From CAYMLL01 sp964390645 (GTDB lineage Bacteria; Planctomycetota; UBA8108), in NCBI GenBank assembly GCA_964390645.1, contig CAYMLL010000070.1:1-27647 (forward strand): 27,647 bases of DNA, read 5' to 3'. The position numbers were made by a program, and so were the translations under genes. The notes below the pieces were generated by a model. That model was not told the DNA's origin and made no database searches. It worked only from the letters and a program-made list of their open reading frames with translations. Positions 1-6,794 of this stretch are shown here, piece by piece (positions within the stretch are counted from its first letter, which is position 1; the number at the start of each line of letters is the position of its first letter).

Positions 1-1968
1 CCGTTGAGCCCCGAGCAGGCGGGTGAGGTTGTAGCGGCGGCGCGCGAGGGTGCTTCTGTCGTCCTGTTGGAGCCGACGAGTCATGTCGGCGGGATGAACA
101 CCGGTGGCTTGAGTTTCAGCGACTCGAATCAAACCGTGCGTTCGACGGTGATGGGTCTGTTCCACGAATGGCATTCGCGGATCGAGCAGGACTACGCATC
201 CCGCGGGATCCGTTTACCCTACGAGGTTGCTACCAAGGACCAGTCCAGGTGGAGCTACGAGCCGCACGTGGCCATGCGCGTTACCAGGCAGATGCTCGAT
301 GAGGCCAGGGTGCGGGTGCTCACGCAGCGCGCCCTGAAGTCCGTTGACAAGGACGGAGCGAGGATCGAGAGCCTTGTGACCCAGAAAGGCAGGTTCTCCG
401 CGAGGGTGTTCATAGATGCGAGCTACGAGGGGGATCTGCTCGCTGCTGCAGGGGTTAGCTGGACGATCGGGCGCGAAGGGAGGACGGCGTTCGGGGAGTC
501 TCTGGCGGGCAAGCGATATCCGAAGAAGAAGATGTCAATCAACGGTTTCGATGACGGTGGGAAGATGCTGCCGTTGATCACCACCACGGACGCCGGACCC
601 GAAGCGGAAGGCGACGCCAACGTGATGGTCTACAGCTTCCGACTCTGTCTGACGAGGGACCCAGGGAATCGCGTGCCGATTCCTGAACCGGACAGTTACG
701 ACCCCGCCCGGTTCGAGGTCGTACGCCGTGCGATCAAGGCCAGGTCCGGGAGAGTGGCCTTTGACCTGTATCAGCTTCCCGGAGGGAAGCTCGACGGCAA
801 CAATTCGATCGGCGGCCAGGTCTCGATCGGACTCGTCGGGGGAGCGAACGGCTGGAGTGAAGCGAGCGCCGCCGGCCGCGTCGCCATCTGGGAAGCGCAC
901 AGGCAGTACACGCTGGAGTTCTACCGTTTCCTCACGACCGACCCAGCGGTGCCGGCGAACACCCGAAGCAGTTTTGCCAGTCTCGGCCTGTGCAAGGATG
1001 AGTTTCCGGAATCCGGTCATTGGCCACCACAGCTCTACGTGCGCGAAGGCCGCCGCATGCGCGGGATGTACGTTCTCAGTCAAAAGGACATTCTCGATGA
1101 TCCCGAGAAGGACGACCCGATCGTCGTGTCGTCCTTCCCGATCGATTCGCACGATTGCCAGCGTGTCGCCCTCGAGGGCGGCGGAGTCATCAACGAAGGG
1201 ACCATATTCCCCGTGCGCATGAAGAGCCGCCGACACGGCTACCCCTATCATGTTCCGTATCGCGCGATCTTGCCCGGGCCTGACGAATGTGACAACCTGC
1301 TCGTCCCTGTGGCTCTCTCCTGCACCCATGTCGGCATCTCTTCGGTCCGCGTCGAACCGACCTGGATGATCCTCGGGCAGAGCGCCGGTATCGCCGCGGC
1401 GCTGATCGTCGAGGAGGACGTGGCGGCACACCGGTTACGGTATCCGAAGTTGCGCAGGAGACTGTTGGCCCGGCAACAGGTGCTCGAACTTCCGGACCTC
1501 CCGGAGGATTCTCCGGGTGCAGGGAGGGGAGCTTCCATCGATCCAAGGAGTCTTCGGGGAATCGTGCTCGATGACTCCGATGCCATCTTGACCGGCTCTT
1601 GGAAGCGCTCGACCAACTTCAAGCCTCACGTTGGTGCGGGCTACGTGCACGATGATCGGAAGGCGGATGGCAAGTCCGTGGCGACGTTCCGGTTCATGGC
1701 TCCGACGGCCGGCCGCTACGAGCTGCGGATGTTCCATTCCGTGCATTCATCCCGGGCCACGAACGTGCCACTTGTCATCCAGAATGGCCCGCGCCGAACC
1801 GAGATCGTCGTCGATCAGACCACAGCTCTCCCATCGGGACAGCGATTTCGTAGTGTCAAGGTCGTCGAGCTGTCGGCCGACAAGGACACCGTCATCACGA
1901 TCAGCAACACAGGCACCGATGGATTCGTGATTCTGGACGCTTTGCAGCTTCTCCGTATGTCCAGGTAG
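1..1968 (+). CDS. FAD-dependent oxidoreductase with golvesin/xanthan-lyase-like C-terminal domain, 5'-partial
   Basis: The frame is open from the window edge to a TAG at 1966-1968 (about 655 residues visible). Early residues AREGASVVLLEP and HVGGMNTGGLSFSD match the start of the FAD_oxidored family (PF12831), where an ADP-binding strand is followed by the GGM..GG turn. Near residues 450-470 the SSVRVEPTWMILGQSAGIAAAL segment is the usual C-terminal FAD-contact helix of this family. Residues about 520-654 form a separate beta-rich domain (IVLDDSDA, ATNVPLVI, DGFVILDALQLL) typical of the golvesin/Xly carbohydrate-binding-like domain. The family is commonly exported in planctomycetes and linked to polysaccharide breakdown; the substrate is unknown. 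The glycine-rich GGTPAG-type loop expected just before AREGAS is not seen; PLSPEQAG stands there, so the true N-terminus is cut or altered at the edge. The family call is firm, the substrate is not. Confidence 0.85.
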   Translation, partial: PLSPEQAGEVVAAAREGASVVLLEPTSHVGGMNTGGLSFSDSNQTVRSTVMGLFHEWHSRIEQDYASRGIRLPYEVATKDQSRWSYEPHVAMRVTRQMLDEARVRVLTQRALKSVDKDGARIESLVTQKGRFSARVFIDASYEGDLLAAAGVSWTIGREGRTAFGESLAGKRYPKKKMSINGFDDGGKMLPLITTTDAGPEAEGDANVMVYSFRLCLTRDPGNRVPIPEPDSYDPARFEVVRRAIKARSGRVAFDLYQLPGGKLDGNNSIGGQVSIGLVGGANGWSEASAAGRVAIWEAHRQYTLEFYRFLTTDPAVPANTRSSFASLGLCKDEFPESGHWPPQLYVREGRRMRGMYVLSQKDILDDPEKDDPIVVSSFPIDSHDCQRVALEGGGVINEGTIFPVRMKSRRHGYPYHVPYRAILPGPDECDNLLVPVALSCTHVGISSVRVEPTWMILGQSAGIAAALIVEEDVAAHRLRYPKLRRRLLARQQVLELPDLPEDSPGAGRGASIDPRSLRGIVLDDSDAILTGSWKRSTNFKPHVGAGYVHDDRKADGKSVATFRFMAPTAGRYELRMFHSVHSSRATNVPLVIQNGPRRTEIVVDQTTALPSGQRFRSVKVVELSADKDTVITISNTGTDGFVILDALQLLRMSR

Positions 1969-1989
1969 CGAGTCTTGCAGGGGTGTCGA

Positions 1990-2098
1990 CCCCGCTTCGG
2001 GGCGAACTCACCGCATGTTCCGTGGCGCGCCCGGCGAGGAGTACCCGGAGTTCGCGTCCCGGATTCAGGATGACGGGGCTCCGCGCAAGAGAGCCCCG
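1990..2098. terminator. Two hairpins between convergent genes
   Basis: The 179-base gap between the converging oxidoreductase and FG-GAP genes holds two perfect stem-loops. At 1990-2002 CCCCG pairs with CGGGG around a CTT loop. At 2074-2098 CGGGGCTC pairs with GAGCCCCG around a nine-base loop. Neither is followed by a T tract, so they are at best atypical terminators or transcript-end stabilisers serving either strand. The placement between two 3' ends is the main support. Confidence 0.4.
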
Positions 2099-2147
2099 AG
2101 TGTCGAGGCGCTCGCGAGAGTCGATGACGTCTGTCCGCCGACGCGAA

Positions 2148-3353
2148 TCAGTCGCGCGTCCCGCCGCCGAGGAGTAGCTTCCGGATGACCGAGACGGAAG
2201 GCACACCGGAGCCTACGAGAAGGACCGCGCCGGACCGATCGGTCACGATGGTCGTGGGCACGCCCGGCTTCTCCGTGCGGGTCAACTTCGCGAGGAACGC
2301 CGTCACGGCCTGCCGGTCGGTCGCGGGAAGATCCACGAGAAGCCGGTAGGGTGGCTTCCATCTCTCGAGGAAGGCCCGGAGCTTTCCCGCGTCGTCCTCC
2401 TCGTCCACCGGGACGCCGATGAACTTCACGTCATCCGCGCGGAGAGTAGACTCGAGGAGCCGCATCTCCGGGACGTGATCGACACACGCGCGACACCACG
2501 TGGCCATGGTGGTGTAGACGTGCAGCTTCGTCGGCGAGTCGGCGGCAGCCGTATCGGGCTTCAGACCGGTCAGCGGGAATTCAGGTCCTCGTACCCGGGC
2601 ACCAGCCTTCGTGTCCCGGGGCTCCCGGGCGGGCGTGTACGGACCACTCACGAAAGGCCTTCCGCCGACCGCATCAGCGGGATTCTCGTACACCGTCAGC
2701 AGAGTTCCCGCGCGCACGTTGCGAGTCGAGACTTGCTTGCCCGACGGCCAGCGGACCGTGACCGCCGCAGCCTCGCTCCGAGCGCCGATCCCGAGGATCA
2801 TCGTCGCGCTGTTCTGGGTGGCGAAGCCCTCACCGCAGCGGTGCTCGCGCTTGAGAGTCGTCCCGTCGAGCGAGACCGTGACCATCGCGCCGAAACCGTC
2901 GCGACAGCCGAGCTCCGACGCTCCGGGGGACCGGTTGCCGCCGACGAATCTCAGCGCGATCATCCCTCCGGTCTCTCCGGGGCTTTCGAGGCTAGATGGC
3001 AGGCGGCCGATCTCGTTGTGATAGAGGTTCAGGAGCGGCTCGTTGGCGTTGACGAGCGCGATGTCCTGCCAGCCGTCGTGATCGTAGTCCAGGAGGACGA
3101 ACCCGCGACCGTCCGAGGGAGTATCGAGGCCCGACAGCGCGGAGATGTCCTCGAACGCGTCCCCGCTGCGGTTGAGGAACAGGTGGTTGCGCTCGTTTCC
3201 GCTCAGGGAGTGGGCGACGAACTTGCCGTCCTCGATCCGGCCGCCGTTCAGACGGCGGTCGATCTCGGGCGTCTCTTGCCCGGTGAGCACGTTCTGTCGC
3301 CACCCGGGGGAGAAACGAAAGGTCTTGCGCGCCAGGTTCTCGTCCGCTCGCAC
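2148..3353 (-). CDS. CRTAC1 protein, C-terminal part: FG-GAP blade, ASPIC/UnbV domain and thioredoxin-like domain
   Basis: This is the continuation, in the same frame, of the gene at 3375-5498. The nominal GTG at 3353 lies inside a conserved part of the fold and has no convincing Shine-Dalgarno, so an independent start is unlikely. One further FG-GAP loop (DYDHDGWQD, about residue 89-97 of this part) is followed by an ASPIC/UnbV domain at about residues 140-215 (GASELGCRDGFGAMVTV, VTVRWPSGKQ). A thioredoxin/TlpA-like domain follows from about residue 250, with WCRAC (C267, C270) as the redox pair. The late GVPTTIVTDRSG element carries the cis-proline typical of thioredoxins. ASPIC/UnbV plus thioredoxin fusions occur in planctomycetes. 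A disulfide or thiol redox role outside the cytoplasm is an inference. If the upstream TGA is real, this half is either untranslated or made only by read-through. Confidence 0.75.
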   Translation of the reverse strand: MRADENLARKTFRFSPGWRQNVLTGQETPEIDRRLNGGRIEDGKFVAHSLSGNERNHLFLNRSGDAFEDISALSGLDTPSDGRGFVLLDYDHDGWQDIALVNANEPLLNLYHNEIGRLPSSLESPGETGGMIALRFVGGNRSPGASELGCRDGFGAMVTVSLDGTTLKREHRCGEGFATQNSATMILGIGARSEAAAVTVRWPSGKQVSTRNVRAGTLLTVYENPADAVGGRPFVSGPYTPAREPRDTKAGARVRGPEFPLTGLKPDTAAADSPTKLHVYTTMATWCRACVDHVPEMRLLESTLRADDVKFIGVPVDEEDDAGKLRAFLERWKPPYRLLVDLPATDRQAVTAFLAKLTRTEKPGVPTTIVTDRSGAVLLVGSGVPSVSVIRKLLLGGGTRD

Positions 3354-3374
3354 GACCGTGCGCCACAGGTTGCT

Positions 3375-5498
3375 TCACAAGTCGAGGTTCGAGGCGACGC
3401 TCTTCGGCGCAGTGAAGTAGCCGCTGAGGACGTAGAGATCCACGTACGTGTCGTTGTCGAAGTCCGCGAACTGTCCGCCCCAGGACCACCCGGCCTTCGC
3501 GACGGTGAGAGCCGGCGGCTCGTGGCCGGAAACCCGGTCGAAGCGTCCCGCGCCACTCTGTCGGTAGAGATAGTTGCCGCCCGCCGACTCGGCATAGTCC
3601 GGGTCCAGATCCTCGATCGAGGCAGTGATCCGCCGCCCCGCCTTGCTGTACATGTTGGAGACGTACAGGTCCTGCCGTCCATCGTTGTCGTAGTCGCCCC
3701 AGCTCACCCCCATGGCGAACCCGAACGCGTCGGTTCCGGCGGTCGCGGTCACGTCGACGAAGCCATCCTCCCCGTCGTTGCGAAAGAGGTGGTCCCGCGC
3801 CCAGTCGTTCGCCACGTAGACATCGGGATCGCCGTCTTCGTCGTAGTCGGCCCACGTGGCCTGGAGCGTGTTGCGCCAGAGCTCGAGCTGCGGGCTCTCG
3901 GGCGCGACCTCGAATCGTCCCCGGCCGCGATTCACCAGCAGGACGTTCGGCGGTCCCACCTGGTCGAGGAAGTTGCTGAACAGCTCCGTACCGTCGTTGG
4001 CCGCCGAGTGCTTGCGGAAGTACTCCTTCGCCTGCTCCGGCTCGAGGAACTCCTCCGGCCACTTTCCCGTGGCCGCCGCGTCGCCGCCACTCTTGCCCGC
4101 TCCGGCGAGCACCGCCGGACGATACGTGGAGAGGTAGACGTCGAGGAGGCCGTCACCGTTGTAGTCCGCCGCCGCCATCGAGATCGCGAGAAACGGCAGA
4201 GCCGACTCTTGCGGACGCTCGGAGAACCGCCCCTCCCGGTTCTCGAGGTAGAGGCTCCTGTCGATGCTCCTACCCAGCATGAGGTCCGGGTCACCGTCGT
4301 TGTCGAAATCGGCGAAGACGCCGCAGGTCGAGTTGCCCGGGAGGTCCAGGCCGAACTCCGCGGCGACCTCCTCGAACGTCCCGTCCCCTCGGTTGCGCAA
4401 GAGCTGGTTCTTCCCCATCCGCACCATGACGTACAGGTCGTCGAAACCGTCGCCGTCGATGTCGACGACCGAGAGTCCGGGCTTCTGATTGGCCGAGATC
4501 GCCGCGAAGTAGCGCGCGGGCAGGATCGTTGCGCCATTCTTGTAGTAGCGGATCGCGGCCTGGTGGTGCAGCGAATGCCGCGCTCGCCCGAGGTCCCCCG
4601 CGTCCGGAAGCGCCTGGTCCAGCGATTCCACGAAGAGGAGTTGCCGGCTGGAGGCCGTCTTCAGCTCGCGCGTCTCCCAGCCGTCGATTCGCCACCGGGG
4701 GGCGGCGGGATCACCGGATGCATCATCGGAGGAGTCGGACGCCTCGGCAGGCAGCCGGCGCCAGTGGACGGTCTGTCGCGCCTTGACGGCCTGCCACTCG
4801 CCCGATCGCATGCGAGCCAGGCCGGCAAAGCCCACGTTACCCTGGAAGTGTCCGAAGCCTTCCGTCAGGGCGCCGTCGACGAAATAGAACCGGGCGTGCT
4901 CGAAGTACGCGACCCGGTCGAGAAGCGGTCGCCAGAGATCCAGCTCCGCGGCCGGTGACGTGACGCGTTCGTGCGCCACCGGAAGCCCGCGCAGGGACAC
5001 GGCGACACCCCGTAGCTCCTGTCTCGACGCCGGCGGATCGGATCCGAGGTCGACGGACCAGACCGTCTCGTCGAACTGTCCGCGGCTGCGCGGATCCGGA
5101 AGCTTCAGATTGAGGAGGCCGCCGGAGAGCTCCTGGAGCTTCGGCGTCAGCTGGAGAATCAGCTCCTCCGTCGTCACGAGGTCGAGAACGAGCGCGTTGT
5201 CCCGGCTCGTCCAGAAGTGCTGCCGGAGAGTCCGTACACCGACGATGCCGACCGGGACGAGGAGCACGAGGCCGAGCGCCAGCTGCCAGAGCCGGGCACC
5301 CGTGCGCGTTCGGCTGGTTTTCATGCGAATCGACAGGACCGCGCAGACCCCCATGATCGGCCAGAGCCAGATCGTCGAGCCCGTCCGCGTCGTCAGAACG
5401 AGGACCGAACAGACGACGCTCAGGAGCATCAGGACCCAGGCCGGCGAGTCGCGACGGGCACGCGGGGACGGACTCTCTGCGGGTCGGGTCTCGCTCAT
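3375..5498 (-). CDS. CRTAC1-type FG-GAP/VCBS repeat membrane protein, N-terminal part before an in-frame TGA
   Basis: 707 residues from ATG at 5498. Three hydrophobic segments at about residues 21-37, 42-56 and 71-88 anchor the protein. A less conserved extracytoplasmic stretch follows to about residue 340. Six FG-GAP/VCBS calcium-type loops then follow (DIDGDGFDD, DFDNDGDPD, DYNGDGLLD, DYDEDGDPD, DYDNDGRQD, DFDNDTYVD), forming blades of an exported beta-propeller as in CRTAC1/ASPIC-UnbV proteins. The frame stops at TGA 3375-3377 after SNLDL, but the same reading frame continues at once with SNLWR and the rest of the propeller and ASPIC domain. This is therefore the front of one 1115-residue gene, not a complete protein. 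Start at 5498 leaves a 203-base divergent gap to the IPTL-CTERM gene. Function in the family is poorly known; extracellular binding is an inference. Confidence 0.8.
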   Translation of the reverse strand: MSETRPAESPSPRARRDSPAWVLMLLSVVCSVLVLTTRTGSTIWLWPIMGVCAVLSIRMKTSRTRTGARLWQLALGLVLLVPVGIVGVRTLRQHFWTSRDNALVLDLVTTEELILQLTPKLQELSGGLLNLKLPDPRSRGQFDETVWSVDLGSDPPASRQELRGVAVSLRGLPVAHERVTSPAAELDLWRPLLDRVAYFEHARFYFVDGALTEGFGHFQGNVGFAGLARMRSGEWQAVKARQTVHWRRLPAEASDSSDDASGDPAAPRWRIDGWETRELKTASSRQLLFVESLDQALPDAGDLGRARHSLHHQAAIRYYKNGATILPARYFAAISANQKPGLSVVDIDGDGFDDLYVMVRMGKNQLLRNRGDGTFEEVAAEFGLDLPGNSTCGVFADFDNDGDPDLMLGRSIDRSLYLENREGRFSERPQESALPFLAISMAAADYNGDGLLDVYLSTYRPAVLAGAGKSGGDAAATGKWPEEFLEPEQAKEYFRKHSAANDGTELFSNFLDQVGPPNVLLVNRGRGRFEVAPESPQLELWRNTLQATWADYDEDGDPDVYVANDWARDHLFRNDGEDGFVDVTATAGTDAFGFAMGVSWGDYDNDGRQDLYVSNMYSKAGRRITASIEDLDPDYAESAGGNYLYRQSGAGRFDRVSGHEPPALTVAKAGWSWGGQFADFDNDTYVDLYVLSGYFTAPKSVASNLDL

Positions 5499-5701
5499 CG
5501 ATGGGCTCGGGGGACGGCCTCGCCGGGGGGCGCCGCGCCTCGGCTCGCCGCAAGGGAAACAAGGTGTCAGGGCCGTCGACGGCCTCCAAGATGATAAGCG
5601 CTCTTCTGGAGAAAGTGTTGGGGGATCCTCGGAAAGCCTGCTAGGATGGGCGCGGGTTCAGGGAAGGTCTGAGAATCGCACCACGACAGGGAGGGTCGAA
5701 C

Positions 5702-6484
5702 ATGGGTTTCCGCCGCTGCAGCCTCTTCACTCTTGTCTTCGCCTTTGGCATGACGCCGGGGGTCGTGTTTTCGCAGTTCGAGACGGTCTGGGAGCTCGGT
5801 GCTCCGGGCCGCGTGTGGCCGATCGACGGCGTCGGCGGCGGACCGGACGTGGACTTCGTCCAGGAAGCCGGCCAGAACGACCCGCCGGGTGATCCGAACA
5901 GTCCCTCCGCTCATCAGCAAGCCGACGACGACTACTATTTCAGCGGTGAGTACCCGCCGCCGATCGGGGTGGTCGCTCTCGATGAGATCGCCATGGAGCG
6001 GGCCTTTGCCACCCTGGACAACGACCTGCGCATTCACTTCAACCTTCCGGCGGATCTCAACCCGAACGCCCTGGTCCGTTTCTCGTTCGAGGCGAACAAC
6101 CTGGATCAGCGGGCCAAGATTCCGGATCCGCGTTACGGTGTCGAGGTGACCTTCAACGGCCACGTGATCCTGGCGGAGATCGTCATACGTCCTGCAGATC
6201 TGAACACCGTGATCACGACGGAACCCGTGACGCTGAGCTCCGTCGAAGCGCAGCTCGGTCCCGGAGGAGACAACGTGATCTGGCTCCACGGAGGACTCAT
6301 GGCCGACGAGGGCGGCGGAAACTGGATGGGAATGGACTACCACGCGCTGGAGGTGAACGACGAGGTGGCCTCCCCGGTACCGACCCTTTCAGAGTGGGGC
6401 ATGATCGTCCTGTCGCTGGTGCTGGTGGCGATCGGCGGGCTGTTCGTCCGCCGCCGCCGGCCGTCCGCGAATCAAGCCGGCTAG
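5702..6484 (+). CDS. Secreted protein with IPTL-CTERM sorting signal
   Basis: 260 residues. ATG 5702 has a good Shine-Dalgarno, AGGGAGGG at 5688-5695. Residues 1-24 form a Sec signal peptide ending GVVFSQ. Residues 226-260 form a textbook IPTL-CTERM tail: VPTLSEWGMI, a hydrophobic helix, then an RRRR cluster. In the established model such tails are recognised by an exosortase (XrtH-type for IPTLxxWG) that cleaves and anchors the protein at the surface; no exosortase is in this window. The mature part (residues 25-220) is beta-rich, with WELG, ADDDYYFSGEYPPP and DNDLRIHFNL blocks. I see no catalytic motif; a carbohydrate-binding or structural surface role is only a guess. It is transcribed divergently from the FG-GAP gene and is followed by a strong hairpin. 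Confidence 0.85.
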   Translation: MGFRRCSLFTLVFAFGMTPGVVFSQFETVWELGAPGRVWPIDGVGGGPDVDFVQEAGQNDPPGDPNSPSAHQQADDDYYFSGEYPPPIGVVALDEIAMERAFATLDNDLRIHFNLPADLNPNALVRFSFEANNLDQRAKIPDPRYGVEVTFNGHVILAEIVIRPADLNTVITTEPVTLSSVEAQLGPGGDNVIWLHGGLMADEGGGNWMGMDYHALEVNDEVASPVPTLSEWGMIVLSLVLVAIGGLFVRRRRPSANQAG

Positions 6485-6794
6485 TACACGGTCCATCCTC
6501 GCGTTGAAATGTCCGGGACTCGAACGCACCGCGCCTCCGGCGCTGCGGAGAGTTCGTGGAGTGGTGTAGCTGCCGTCCGTCGCGGGTGGCAGCGCGGAGC
6601 CGTCGGTCACGACATCCGGGACGTTTCCCTTGGCATGATTCCCCGGGGCGTTACGCCCCGGGGAATTATTCCACAACGACGATCGGCTCGCAGACTATCC
6701 CCGTGGTTCTCTGTGAACTCGCATCTGACGACAATCTTCGACTACAATCGATTCGCGCGAGTATCGAGTGGTTGATCAGAGTGTGTTGAAGTGA
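6485..6794. other. Intergenic region between IPTL-CTERM gene and DUF1592 gene
   Basis: 310 bases without a supported gene. The first part contains the strong hairpin listed separately. The last 100 bases are less GC-rich than the surroundings. They carry a TACAAT -10-like box at 6743-6748, 46 bases before the GTG start of the next gene, with no good -35 at normal spacing. Short frames on both strands here look like chance. Confidence 0.5.
6635..6669 (+). terminator. Very stable hairpin downstream of IPTL-CTERM gene
   Basis: ATTCCCCGGGGCG (6638-6650) pairs perfectly with CGCCCCGGGGAAT (6654-6666) around a TTA loop. A G-T wobble and two more A-T pairs extend the stem to 6635-6669, giving 16 pairs in all. 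It lies 150 bases after the IPTL-CTERM stop. It is followed by an AT-rich TTATT rather than a long T run. It could be a terminator, or a copy of a repeated palindromic element in this genome. Confidence 0.55.

Noticed and set aside
3354..3377. Frameshift as the cause of the split FG-GAP gene
   Set aside because: Both parts lie in exactly the same frame (3374 minus 3353 is divisible by three); only the TGA codon breaks them.
3375..3377. Selenocysteine codon
   Set aside because: The position is in a propeller linker with no known redox role and I could not see a convincing SECIS-like structure directly downstream; left only as something to test.
2475..4958. An 827-codon open frame on the plus strand antisense to the FG-GAP gene
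   Set aside because: Composition is dominated by Val, Arg, Glu and Leu as expected from the complement of GC-rich codons; no domain, signal or ribosome site. The minus strand has clear FG-GAP motifs throughout.
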